A stretch of DNA of 64,000 bases from Clostridia bacterium. Its GTDB lineage: Bacteria; Bacillota; Clostridia; Christensenellales; Borkfalkiaceae. This document shows, piece by piece, positions 8,183 to 16,765 of this stretch. Location of the stretch: NCBI GenBank assembly GCA_029059705.1, contig JAIDVM010000015.1:62001-126000 (forward strand), in the 5' to 3' direction. Within the stretch, counting starts at the first letter, position 1, and each line of letters begins with the position of its first letter. A model generated the notes under the pieces. It made no database searches. It was given only the letters and a program-made list of their open reading frames with translations, and was not told the origin of the DNA. Position numbers and translations under genes: made by a program.

Positions 8183-9388
8183 ATGAATGCGATAAACGCG
8201 GTTGCGCAGCTTTATAAAAAGGGTATAAAAACGGGCACGGAACGCACCCGCGCCATTTTAAACGCGTTGGATAATCCCGATAAAGACTTAAAAATTATCC
8301 ACGTTGCGGGCACAAACGGCAAGGGTTCGGTAACCGAATACTTAACGCGAATTTTAATTGCCGCGGGCAAAACCGTGGGCACGTTTCAGTCGCCCGCCGT
8401 GTATGATTACTTTGAGCAATTCCGCATTAACGGCGTGCCGATAGCGGAAGAGGAGCTTGAAAAAGCTTTTAAAGAGGTAATCGCCCCCGCCGAACAATTC
8501 GGCGCGACGGGCTTCGAGGCGGAAACCGCGGGCGCAATCCTCGCCTTTAAAAACGCGGGCGTTGAATACGCCGTAATCGAGTGCGGCATGGGCGGGCTTA
8601 ACGACGCGACGAACGCAATTTTAAAAAAGGAGCTTGCCGTAATTACCTCGATAGGGCTTGAACACACCGCGTATCTGGGAAAAACGATTGAAGAAATCTG
8701 CGCCCAAAAAGCGGGAATAATAAGGGATTGCCCCGCGGTGGTAAGCGCGCTTCAAACGGACGAAACCAAGGCATATTTCGGGGGTAAAGGCGTAATTTTT
8801 GCCGATAAACCCGTGGAAATTATAGAAAGCAACTTAAACAGGCAAATCTTTATGTACGGCGGTTGCGCTTTTTGCGCACAGATGGCGGGGGTATTTCAGC
8901 CCTATAACGCGGCTTGCGCGATAGAGGCGGCGCGGCTGCTGAAAATAGACGACGGCGCGATATATGCGGGGGTTAAAGCGGCAAAGCTGCCCGCCCGCGC
9001 CGAAGTTATAAGGACGAACGGCAAAATTTATCTTTTGGACGGCGCGCACAATCCGCCCGCCTTGGGCGAGCTGGCAACTCTTGTTAAACAGAGATTTGCG
9101 CCCGTGGTTACGGCAATAGTTTTCGGCTGTCTTTCGGATAAGGACGTTGACGAGGGCGTTAAGGCGCTTGCGGGCAGCGCGGAAAAGATAATTGCCGTTC
9201 ACCCGCAAAACTCCCGGGGAATGGATTTGGAAAAAATTGTCGCCGCGTGCAAAAAACACTTTAAAAACGCGGTTTCGGCGGAGGATATTCCCGCAGCAAT
9301 CAAAGAAACGGCAGATTTTAAAAGCGTGGTAGTCTGCGGTTCGTTCACGATACTTTCGGAGGCAAAACGATGGATAGAGAAAGAGTAA
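8183..9388 (+). CDS. folC: Folylpolyglutamate synthase / dihydrofolate synthase
   Basis: About 401 residues, full length for FolC. The Mur-ligase type P-loop is VAGTNGKGSV, followed by TFQSPAVYDYFEQFRING and the CGMGGLNDATNA substrate and metal-binding block; a DGAHNPPAL motif marks the C-terminal domain. The enzyme adds glutamate to dihydropteroate and to folates. I start it at the ATG at 8183, since the longer reading begins inside the promoter. It leads a four-gene folate operon and overlaps folE by 19 bases. Confidence 0.93.
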   Translation: MNAINAVAQLYKKGIKTGTERTRAILNALDNPDKDLKIIHVAGTNGKGSVTEYLTRILIAAGKTVGTFQSPAVYDYFEQFRINGVPIAEEELEKAFKEVIAPAEQFGATGFEAETAGAILAFKNAGVEYAVIECGMGGLNDATNAILKKELAVITSIGLEHTAYLGKTIEEICAQKAGIIRDCPAVVSALQTDETKAYFGGKGVIFADKPVEIIESNLNRQIFMYGGCAFCAQMAGVFQPYNAACAIEAARLLKIDDGAIYAGVKAAKLPARAEVIRTNGKIYLLDGAHNPPALGELATLVKQRFAPVVTAIVFGCLSDKDVDEGVKALAGSAEKIIAVHPQNSRGMDLEKIVAACKKHFKNAVSAEDIPAAIKETADFKSVVVCGSFTILSEAKRWIEKE

Positions 9389-9915
9389 TAAAGGCGGTGG
9401 AAGAGCTTTTAAAGGCGCTTGGCGAGGACGTTTCGCGCGAGGGGTTAAAGGACACCCCGCGCCGCGTTGCCGACGCTTATGCCGAGCTGTTGTCGGGCGA
9501 GGGCAAAAACGCGAAGGAAGAGCTTTCGCGCACGTTCACCGCGGAGGGCGGCGACGTGGTGATTGAAAAGGACATAAGCTTTTCGTCCACATGCGAGCAC
9601 CATTTAATGCCCTTTTTCGGCAAGGTGCACGTGGCGTATATCCCTAACGGCAAGGTGGCGGGGCTTTCGAAGCTTGCAAGAACGGTTGAAATTTTTTCGA
9701 AGCGGCTGCAATTGCAGGAACGTTTAACTTCGCAAATCGCCGAAGAAATTATGCTCCGGTTACAGCCCGAAGGCGTTTTTGTAATCTGCGAGGCGGAGCA
9801 CACCTGCATGACCTGCCGCGGCATAAAAAAGGCGGGCAGCAAAACGGTTACTTACTGCACGAAGGGCAGCTTCCCCAAGGAGCTTAAAATCGAGGTTTTG
9901 GCGGCAATAAAATGA
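9370..9915 (+). CDS. folE: GTP cyclohydrolase I
   Basis: 181 residues, usual length. Signature pieces are DTPRRVADAY, the STCEHHLMPFFGKVHVAY block with zinc and active-site Cys/His, the RLQLQERLT block, and CEAEHTCMTCRG with the second zinc cysteine. It makes 7,8-dihydroneopterin triphosphate from GTP, the first pterin step. The ATG at 9370 follows GGAGG inside the end of folC; the stop overlaps folP as ATGA. Confidence 0.95.
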   Translation: MDRERVIKAVEELLKALGEDVSREGLKDTPRRVADAYAELLSGEGKNAKEELSRTFTAEGGDVVIEKDISFSSTCEHHLMPFFGKVHVAYIPNGKVAGLSKLARTVEIFSKRLQLQERLTSQIAEEIMLRLQPEGVFVICEAEHTCMTCRGIKKAGSKTVTYCTKGSFPKELKIEVLAAIK

Positions 9916-10688
9916 TAATCGGCAATAAAAAATTTGAAAATTACACCTTTGTGATGGCAATAATAAACCTGACGCCAGACAGCTTTTGGGCGGCGAGCCG
10001 CAAGAGTGCGGACAACGTTTTGTTTGCCGTTGAAAGGGCGATTGGGGACGGCGCGGCGGTAATCGATTTGGGCGCGCAGTCCACCCGTCCGGGGTATACC
10101 GAGGTAACCGCCGACGAGGAAATTCTGCGCTTTGAAAAGCCTTTGAAAATGATAAAGGAGCGCTTTGATATTCCCGTTTCTTTGGACACGTATTTTTCAA
10201 AGAGCGCGTCCGCCGCTTTGGAGCTGGGCGCTGACATGATAAACGACGTTTGGGGCTTGACGCACGACGGGGATATGGCGCAAGTAGTTGCAAAGCACAA
10301 CGCTTCCGCGTGTATTATGCACAATGCGAAATGCGCTTTGTCGGGGGATATATGGCAGCCGATTGAAGAATTTCTGCAAAAAAGCGCGCAAACGGCGTTG
10401 AACGCGGGCGTAGATAAAAATAAAATTATTCTGGACGGCGGCATCGGCTTTGCAAAGAACAAGGAGCAGAATTTCGAGCTGTTAAACGGTTATGAAAAGC
10501 TTTCCGCTTTGGGATATCCTTTGCTTTTGGGCACGAGCCGCAAGTCTATGTTCGGCGGCGACCCCGCGGAAAGGCTTGCGCAAACGGTGGCGTCAACCCG
10601 CCTTGCCGCGCAAAAGGGCGTGCTGTTCGTGCGGGTGCACGACGTAAAGGAAAACGCGCTGGCGATAAGGGAATTTTACGGAAACTGA
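9912..10688 (+). CDS. folP: Dihydropteroate synthase
   Basis: 258 residues. Key motifs are MAIINLTPDSF near residue 15, DLGAQSTRPGYTEV for the pyrophosphate and pABA site, the ADMINDVWG block, ILDGGIGFAKN and LLGTSRKS. It condenses pterin pyrophosphate with p-aminobenzoate and is the sulfonamide target. Translationally coupled to folE. Confidence 0.95.
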   Translation: MIIGNKKFENYTFVMAIINLTPDSFWAASRKSADNVLFAVERAIGDGAAVIDLGAQSTRPGYTEVTADEEILRFEKPLKMIKERFDIPVSLDTYFSKSASAALELGADMINDVWGLTHDGDMAQVVAKHNASACIMHNAKCALSGDIWQPIEEFLQKSAQTALNAGVDKNKIILDGGIGFAKNKEQNFELLNGYEKLSALGYPLLLGTSRKSMFGGDPAERLAQTVASTRLAAQKGVLFVRVHDVKENALAIREFYGN

Positions 10689-10727
10689 GGCATATTCCCG
10701 CCCCGACGCGCGAAACACGAGGAAAAT

Positions 10728-11522
10728 ATGGACAAAATTTTAATACGCGGTTTAACCGTTTCCGCATGTCACGGCGTGCACGGTTACGAAAAGACCACCC
10801 CGCAAAAGTTTATATTCGACTGCGACCTGTATAAGGATTTAACCCTTGCCGCGCAGACGGACGAGCTGGAAAACACGGTAAATTATTCGGCGGTATGCAA
10901 CGCGGTTGCCGGGCTTGCAAAGGGCAACACCTTTGATTTGATTGAAAAACTTGCGTACGAGGCGGCTTATAAAATTTTGGAAAGCTTTGCCGTTGAGCGG
11001 GCGGACGTGACCGTTTATAAGCCCGAAGCGCCCGTAAAGCACCCTTTTGAAAACGTGGGCGTAAGCATGAGCGCGGAGTGGACGACGTGCTTTTTGTCGC
11101 TCGGTTCAAGCGTGGGCGATAAAAAGAATTTTTTGGATACGGCGGTGAAAAAGCTTGAAAAAACCCGCGGGATACGCGTGGAAAAGGTTTCTTCTTATAT
11201 AAAAACCGAGCCTTACGGCGGCGTTGCGCAAAACGAATTTTTAAACTGCGCGGTTAAAATAAAGACCTTTTTAAATCCGCAAAGGCTGCTTTTAGAAATT
11301 AACCGCATAGAGGCGGAGTGCGGCAGGGTGCGCGCGGTTCGCTGGGACGACAGAACGCTGGATATAGACATAATTTTCTTCGGTGACAAAATCATAAACG
11401 ACGAAAATTTAACCGTTCCGCACCGCGAATATTTCAAGCGCGATTTCGTGCTTGTTCCCTTAAAGGAAATTGCGCCCGATTTTGTTTGTCCGCTTAAAAA
11501 ACGCCGCATAAGCGAACTATGA
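10728..11522 (+). CDS. folBK: Fused dihydroneopterin aldolase / HPPK (FolB-FolK)
   Basis: 264 residues. Residues 1-118 are FolB (ACHGVHGYEKTTPQ, the VNYSAV block, FDLIEKLA, YKPEAPV). Residues 120-264 are FolK (LSLGSSVGDKKNFL, YGGVAQNEFLNCAV, the RWDDRTLDIDIIFFG catalytic loop, VPHREYFKRDFVLVPLKEI). The fusion joins two successive pterin steps ahead of FolP. It is the last gene of the folate set; with folE, folP and folC only reduction and pABA supply are missing from this locus. Both domains look intact. Confidence 0.94.
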   Translation: MDKILIRGLTVSACHGVHGYEKTTPQKFIFDCDLYKDLTLAAQTDELENTVNYSAVCNAVAGLAKGNTFDLIEKLAYEAAYKILESFAVERADVTVYKPEAPVKHPFENVGVSMSAEWTTCFLSLGSSVGDKKNFLDTAVKKLEKTRGIRVEKVSSYIKTEPYGGVAQNEFLNCAVKIKTFLNPQRLLLEINRIEAECGRVRAVRWDDRTLDIDIIFFGDKIINDENLTVPHREYFKRDFVLVPLKEIAPDFVCPLKKRRISEL

Positions 11523-11590
11523 AAAAAATTTTCAAAAAACGAAAATTAAAAATTTTTATGTGCAATGTGCACAAAAGTTTTTAAAAAATC

Positions 11591-11619
11591 TATACAAATA
11601 ACGAACATTATGTTATAAT
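11591..11619 (+). promoter_or_regulatory. Promoter of the Ppx/GppA gene
   Basis: TATACA (11591-11596), a 17-base spacer and TATAAT (11614-11619). A TGTGCA/TGCACA small hairpin precedes it near 11560-11575. Confidence 0.55.
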
Positions 11620-11699
11620 ATGGGCTAAGCTGAAAAATTTGGCGTTTGCAAAGCGGCGTAAAAAAATGAAGTTTAGTTCGCCGCGTCAGAGGTAAAAAA

Positions 11700-13214
11700 T
11701 TGGAAAAGCTTGGCATTATAGATTTGGGCTCGAATTCGGCAAGGCTTGTAATCGTAAACTTGTTTGCCGACGGCTATTTTATGGTGGTGGACGAGCTTAA
11801 AGAAAGCGTTCGCTTAGGTCAGGATATGGAGCGCGACGGTTTTTTAAAACCCGCCCGCGTAGCCGAAACGATTAAAACTTTAAAGATGTTCCGCAAGCTG
11901 TGCGATTCTGCGGGAGTGACCCGCATAATCGCCGTTGCAACCGAGGCGGTTCGCCGCGCGAAAAACCAGCGCAGCTTTTTAGATGAAATTCAGGCGAATT
12001 GCGGCATTAAAATACGCGTGCTCTCCGCAGAGGAAGAGGCGGTTCTGGTTTACCGCGGCGTAATAAACACCATGGACGTGCCCAAGGGCATAGTGCTTGA
12101 AATAGGCGGCGGTTCGACGAAAATCGTTTATTACAACCGCAGAAACATGCTAAATTACGTAACGCTGCCCTTCGGCGCGGTTACGCTTACGGGACTTTTT
12201 TCGGAGGACGGCTTAAAGCCCGAACAGCAGGCGGCAAAGATAGAAGAGTTCTTTACCGAACAGTTAAAGCAGGTTGAATGGCTTAAAGAAGTAGACCCCG
12301 ACGTGCAGATGATTGGCGTTGGCGGTTCGTTCAGAAACTTGTTCAAAATTTCGAAAATGGTGCACAAATATCCCTTGGATACCGTGCACAACTACAAGAT
12401 GAGTACGGACGAATTTTTACCCATTTACGACATGTTGAAGGTGCTCGATTTGGATAAAAAGAAGAAGATAAAGGGCTTGTCCGCCGAACGCGCCGACATT
12501 TTGCCCGCCGCGCTTGCGGTTGTGAAATCATTTGTAAGCTATCTCAATTTAGACGGCTTTACATTCTCGGGCGCGGGGCTAAGGGAAGGACTGATGTTTA
12601 ATCAGGCGCTTCCCATGACGCTCGAAAAGCCCATTGCCGACGTTTTGAATTATTCGCTGACAACCCTTGTAAAATATTACGACTGCGACGAAAAGCACGT
12701 TGAACACGTTGTGAATTTAAGCATACAGCTGTTTAAGCAGCTCCGCGTGTTGCACAAATTCCCCCGCCAATATCTTAAAGTTTTAAAGGTTGCGGCCATG
12801 CTTCACGACTGCGGCATGCGCATAAAATATTACAACCACCAGCGTCACAGCTGGTATATGATTTTGAATTCCACGCTTTACGGCGTAACCCACCGCGACA
12901 TAGTTCTTGCCGCTTTTACGGCGTGCTGCCACAAAAAAGAGGACATAAACATGTACGACTGGGCGCGCTATAAGGATATCGTTTCGGAAGACGATTTGGA
13001 AATCGTTAAAAAGCTCGGCGTAATGCTGCGCATAGCCGAAAGCCTTGACAGGGCAAACTCGGGCACGATTAAGAGCATTAATTGCGACATTCTGGGCGAT
13101 TCGGTAATTATGAAAACCGAAATAGACGGCGACGCAACTTTGGAAATTCGCAACGCAATGACGGCGGCAACCGAGTTCAGAAAAGCCTTCCACAAAAATC
13201 TCGAACTTTTATAA
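11700..13214 (+). CDS. Ppx/GppA family exopolyphosphatase with C-terminal HD-like domain
   Basis: 504 residues. The actin-like ATPase fold opens with IDLGSNSARLVIV, with EIGGGSTKIVYY as the second phosphate loop. The C-terminal half carries an HD-type helical domain (MLHDCGMRI, followed by the SWYMILNS block), as in Ppx proteins of about 500 residues. The likely role is breakdown of polyphosphate or of (p)ppGpp-type pentaphosphate in the cytoplasm. The start is TTG at 11700 with AGAGG upstream. It has its own promoter and terminator, so it is probably a single-gene unit. Confidence 0.88.
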   Translation: MEKLGIIDLGSNSARLVIVNLFADGYFMVVDELKESVRLGQDMERDGFLKPARVAETIKTLKMFRKLCDSAGVTRIIAVATEAVRRAKNQRSFLDEIQANCGIKIRVLSAEEEAVLVYRGVINTMDVPKGIVLEIGGGSTKIVYYNRRNMLNYVTLPFGAVTLTGLFSEDGLKPEQQAAKIEEFFTEQLKQVEWLKEVDPDVQMIGVGGSFRNLFKISKMVHKYPLDTVHNYKMSTDEFLPIYDMLKVLDLDKKKKIKGLSAERADILPAALAVVKSFVSYLNLDGFTFSGAGLREGLMFNQALPMTLEKPIADVLNYSLTTLVKYYDCDEKHVEHVVNLSIQLFKQLRVLHKFPRQYLKVLKVAAMLHDCGMRIKYYNHQRHSWYMILNSTLYGVTHRDIVLAAFTACCHKKEDINMYDWARYKDIVSEDDLEIVKKLGVMLRIAESLDRANSGTIKSINCDILGDSVIMKTEIDGDATLEIRNAMTAATEFRKAFHKNLELL

Positions 13215-13221
13215 AATAACG

Positions 13222-13253
13222 TTGCCGTCCGCGCAGGGCGGCAATTATTATTT
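13222..13253 (+). terminator. Terminator of the Ppx/GppA gene
   Basis: TTGCCGTCC (13222-13230) pairs with GGGCGGCAA (13236-13244, one G-U pair) and is followed by a T-rich tract. Confidence 0.65.
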
Positions 13254-13261
13254 TGCGTTCG

Positions 13262-13368
13262 GTCGGAGAGATGTTTCACTTCGTTCAACATGACAAAGTG
13301 TGGAGAGATGTTTCACTTCGTTCAACATGACTAGACTACTGTCATTCTGAGGCTTGCCGAAGAAGCTT
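13262..13368. repeat. R1 dispersed repeats (three units)
   Basis: Two tandem units read GGAGAGATGTTTCACTTCG then TTCAACATGAC on +, equal on - to GTCATGTTGAACGAAGTG-type repeats. A third, at 13341, reads GTCATTCTGAGGCTTGCCG then AAGAAGC on +. They fill the gap between the Ppx terminator and the maf ribosome site. Confidence 0.8.
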
Positions 13369-13395
13369 TTGCCTGAAATTTTAAGGATATACAAA

Positions 13396-13950
13396 ATGAA
13401 ATATGTGCTTGCCAGCGCGTCGCCGCGCCGAAAAGAGCTTTTAGCGCAAATTCTCGAAGAGTTCGAGGTTATACCCGCTTTCGCGGAGGAAAGAGTAAAT
13501 CTTTCGCTGTTCCCCGAGGACATGGCTTGCTCGCTTGCGGAAAGTAAGTGCGACGAGGTGTTTGCGAAAAATCCCGAAAAGGTGATAATCGCGTGCGACA
13601 CGATAGTCGTTTACGGAAAAGAAATTTTGGGCAAACCGAAAAGCGAAGATGACGCGGTTAAAACCTTAAAAATGCTTTCGGGCAAAACGCACTACGTTAT
13701 AACGGGCGTGTGCGTTAGGTACAAGAACAAAAAATTGACCGAATACGACAAAACCGAAGTAAAGTTCAACGTTTTAACGGACGAATTCATTAAAGATTAC
13801 GTTAGCGGCGGTTCGCCCATGGACAAGGCGGGTAGCTACGGAATACAGGACGGCGGGGTAGTAAGCGTTTACTACGGCAGCTATACAAACGTGGTGGGGC
13901 TTCCCGTCGCGCTCACCAAAAAGCTATTAGAAGAGGTAATAAAAAACTGA
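13396..13950 (+). CDS. maf: Maf-family nucleoside triphosphate pyrophosphatase
   Basis: 184 residues from the ATG at 13396, chosen because AAGGA sits 9 bases upstream and the protein then starts MKYVLASASPRRKELL, the exact family start. Other motifs are ACDTIVVYGKEILGKP and SYGIQDGG. The enzyme hydrolyses modified or canonical NTPs and is tied to septum formation in relatives. The stop overlaps the mreB-like start by one base, matching the known maf-mreB neighbourhood of Firmicutes. Confidence 0.93.
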   Translation: MKYVLASASPRRKELLAQILEEFEVIPAFAEERVNLSLFPEDMACSLAESKCDEVFAKNPEKVIIACDTIVVYGKEILGKPKSEDDAVKTLKMLSGKTHYVITGVCVRYKNKKLTEYDKTEVKFNVLTDEFIKDYVSGGSPMDKAGSYGIQDGGVVSVYYGSYTNVVGLPVALTKKLLEEVIKN

Positions 13951-14966
13951 TGAAAAAGATAGCCGTCGATTTCGGCTCAGGCTCGACTAAAATTTATATG
14001 CCCGGCTGCGGAGTGGTTTTGTGTGAAGCCACCTGCGTTGCCGTGGAAGAATACGAAGAAAACGGCGAAACCGTGCTCGGCATAAAGGCGCTCGGCGACA
14101 AGGCGCGCGCGCTTTCGGGCAGGGCAGCCGTAAACACGCACATAATAAACCCCGTCGTCGAGGGCGATATCGTCCACGAAAATCTGGCGGCGGAGCTATT
14201 AAAATACTTTTTCGAAAAGATAGAGCTCGGCGGCAAAAAGGCAAAGCGCGCCGAGGTGATTTTTACGCTTCCTTGCGGAATAAAGCCGCAAATAAAGGAA
14301 AAATACGTTCGCCTTGCGCAAAACTGCGGCATTGGCGCGGCGTACTTTACTTATACGCCCTTTGCGGCGGTGCTTGGGCACAACACGGCGATAGGCGAAA
14401 GCACGCCCGTGTTCTCGCTCGATATCGGTCAGTCGGTTACGAATATTGCGGCTTTTTCAAAGGACGGCATAATTTCGGGGCTGTCCGTCAACCTCGGAGG
14501 CGGCAATATCGACGTGCACTTAATTGACGAGCTTGCCGAAAACAACGGCTTTAAAATAGGCACGTTGACGGCCGAGCGCCTGAAAAATACGGTTGGAAGC
14601 CTTTTGGACGACGATAATAAAATGTCGGTTATCGGCGGCAGACAGGTTTCTAACGGCGCGCCCGCTTCGATAGCAGTAAATTCTTCGCAGATTTACGAAG
14701 CGATTACGACGTATATAGATAAAATTTTGGATTATGCAACGCTTGTAATATCCGAGCTGCCCGCCGAGGTTGCTTCGGCGGTAATGCGCGGCGGCGTTTA
14801 TCTTTCGGGCGGAGTAACCAAAATGGACGGGCTTCCCGAATATATTGAAAACAAGTTAAACATTCCCGTCAACGTTTCGGAAGAGCCCCGCCTTGCCGCG
14901 GTAATCGGCGCGGGCACAATTCTTTCTTCCGACGACTTGCTTGACGCTTTCGCCTCGGTAGAATGA
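13950..14966 (+). CDS. MreB/Mbl-like bacterial actin (divergent)
   Basis: 338 residues, normal for MreB. Actin-fold motifs are DFGSGSTKIYM (phosphate 1), FSLDIGQSVTNIAAF (phosphate 2) and VYLSGGVTKMDGLP (adenosine). The family norm for phosphate 1 is nearer DLGTANT, so this is a divergent member; the membrane-binding N terminus is short. Coupling to maf supports a cell-shape or envelope role. No mreC or mreD follows; the operon ends in a strong terminator. It may be a second, specialised MreB. Confidence 0.8.
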   Translation: MKKIAVDFGSGSTKIYMPGCGVVLCEATCVAVEEYEENGETVLGIKALGDKARALSGRAAVNTHIINPVVEGDIVHENLAAELLKYFFEKIELGGKKAKRAEVIFTLPCGIKPQIKEKYVRLAQNCGIGAAYFTYTPFAAVLGHNTAIGESTPVFSLDIGQSVTNIAAFSKDGIISGLSVNLGGGNIDVHLIDELAENNGFKIGTLTAERLKNTVGSLLDDDNKMSVIGGRQVSNGAPASIAVNSSQIYEAITTYIDKILDYATLVISELPAEVASAVMRGGVYLSGGVTKMDGLPEYIENKLNIPVNVSEEPRLAAVIGAGTILSSDDLLDAFASVE

Positions 14967-15013
14967 TAAACGGTTTGCAGAGTTAAAACAAAAAACTAAA
15001 AAACGGTAAAATA

Positions 15014-15055
15014 AAAGCGGCGCGGGCTTTTAAGCCCGCGCCGCTTTCGTTTTTC
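15014..15055. terminator. Strong bidirectional terminator
   Basis: A 16-bp stem, AAAGCGGCGCGGGCTT (15014-15029) against 15032-15047, followed by TTTCGTTTTT, lies between the convergent mreB-like and leucine-rich-repeat genes. Confidence 0.85.
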
Positions 15056-15065
15056 AACAGAAATA

Positions 15066-16595
15066 TTAAATTTTCTTGATTATGCGATAGGAAATCAAGT
15101 TTACGTCGGAAGGTAAATCGGAAGTAATTATTTGCTTTGCCCAAACGTTTACGTCCTCGCTGAAATACAGCGCCACGTCTTCGGGTTTTTCCAAAAGAGA
15201 GGGGGTTATGTCAACGTAAAGATAATTTGTCTGTTCGGAATAGAACTCAAACTGCCAGTTTTCGACGTCTTCAACGGTTACTGTTTCGGGGTAACGTCCG
15301 TAGTTCGGGTCGGTCAAATGGAAGATATCGTTGCCGACATGCTTTACGCTTGCGGGGATAACAAAATTTCTTATGTAATTGTTTGCAAAGGCGAAATCTT
15401 CTATCCGCTCCAAACGCACCTGATTTTCGGGGTTTAAATAATCGTCGTCGAAAGGATTTCCGAAGGTTACGGAATCAATCCCGCAGTTTTCGAACGCGAA
15501 GCTGCCAATGAAAATTACGCTTTCGGGAATTATCAAATTTCCCATTGGTCTGCCGTTAAACGCGTAATCGCCGATTGCCTGAAGCCTTTGGGGAAGAGCT
15601 ATTCCGCCGTATCCGAAGGCAAACGCCCAGCTTGCAATTTCGGTAATGTTGTCGGGTAAAAGCAACAATTCTTCAAACTCAACGCTTTGAAAAGCGGCAA
15701 CGCCTATCGCGCGGACGCTTTCGTCGGTGGGGATAACGCTGTTTTTGCAGCCGATTACCACTTCGCCGTATTTACTTACAACGCAGTTGCCCTCGCCGTA
15801 AAACGCGGCGTTGCCGCTTTCAACGGTTATCTCTTTTAAAGACGTGCTGCCGTAAAAAGGATTACTCTGAATTTGATTCGTTGCCGCGGGAATATTTATG
15901 CTTTCCAAACCGGAATATGCAAACGCGCCTTGTTCGATAGTTGTTAAAGTAGAGGGAAAATTAATTTGTTTAAGCTTGTTGCAGTACCAAAAAGCGTTTT
16001 GCGCTATTTTTTGCAGCCCCTCGTTGAGTTGCGCTCTTTCAAGGTTATAACAATTAGAAAAAGCGTAGTCGTCAATTTCGGTTATCGTTTCGGGAAGCTC
16101 CACGCCCGTAATTTCCGACTTTCCGCTGAAAGCGTTTTTATGTATTCTCGTAACGGGTTTTCCGTTGTGTTCCTTTGGAATAACAATTTCAACCGCGCCG
16201 TAAGCGTCCAAATCTACGCCTATCACCGAATAAGCGGTTACGTTGCCCGTTTCGGTGCCGTCGTCGGTTACGGGTGCAAAGATAAACCCGTCGGTTACGG
16301 GCGCGTCGGGGTCGGGAGTTCCGCAACCCGAGCAAACGTAATTTACGTAATTATGCGCCGTCTTTTCCACTTCGTCGGTTTTGTATTCGTCGCCGCACGC
16401 GCACTTGTGCAAAACGTAGCCGCCGTGCGTGCAGGTGGGTGTAACCGTGCTCTCTGCGTAAGAGTGGGTGTGCGGAACCTGAGTGCCGTTTTCGCCGAGC
16501 TCGTCGTCAAGCGCCTTGCATTCCGAAGCCGTCATAAGCAGCCCGCCCAAACAAGCAACCGCAACAAGCGGTATTGCCAAAAATTTTTTATTCAT
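15066..16595 (-). CDS. BspA-type leucine-rich-repeat (LRR_5) secreted surface protein
   Basis: 509 residues. An N-terminal signal sequence (residues 4-22) precedes an HTHSY...PTCTHGGYVLHKC...CGDEYKT Cys/His block common in gut Firmicute surface proteins. Residues 150-460 hold repeats of the type ITGVELPETITEIDDYAFSNC, the LRR_5 (BspA) unit, about ten copies. There is no LPXTG or C-terminal membrane anchor, so attachment is unclear; a Cys near residue 26 could be lipidated but the lipobox is poor. The likely role is adhesion to host or matrix (family knowledge). The start has GGAGGC at good spacing. Confidence 0.85.
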   Translation of the reverse strand: MNKKFLAIPLVAVACLGGLLMTASECKALDDELGENGTQVPHTHSYAESTVTPTCTHGGYVLHKCACGDEYKTDEVEKTAHNYVNYVCSGCGTPDPDAPVTDGFIFAPVTDDGTETGNVTAYSVIGVDLDAYGAVEIVIPKEHNGKPVTRIHKNAFSGKSEITGVELPETITEIDDYAFSNCYNLERAQLNEGLQKIAQNAFWYCNKLKQINFPSTLTTIEQGAFAYSGLESINIPAATNQIQSNPFYGSTSLKEITVESGNAAFYGEGNCVVSKYGEVVIGCKNSVIPTDESVRAIGVAAFQSVEFEELLLLPDNITEIASWAFAFGYGGIALPQRLQAIGDYAFNGRPMGNLIIPESVIFIGSFAFENCGIDSVTFGNPFDDDYLNPENQVRLERIEDFAFANNYIRNFVIPASVKHVGNDIFHLTDPNYGRYPETVTVEDVENWQFEFYSEQTNYLYVDITPSLLEKPEDVALYFSEDVNVWAKQIITSDLPSDVNLISYRIIKKI

Positions 16596-16710
16596 TGTTT
16601 CGCCTCCGAAAATTTCGTTAAATTTAAAAGCCGTAAAGCGGATTTTGCCGCTTACACTTATATAATGATTTAACCCGCGGTTTTGTTGGTAAATTTTAAT
16701 AATTTTTCTC

Positions 16711-16739
16711 TTGCAAAAGTTCGGCTTTTTTTATATAAT
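16711..16739 (+). promoter_or_regulatory. Promoter of lepA
   Basis: TTGCAA (16711-16716), a 17-base spacer and TATAAT (16734-16739). The leader to the lepA ATG is only about 20 bases and shows no clear Shine-Dalgarno site. Confidence 0.7.
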
Positions 16740-16765
16740 GAATAAAAATATTCCCTTGGTTTTTT

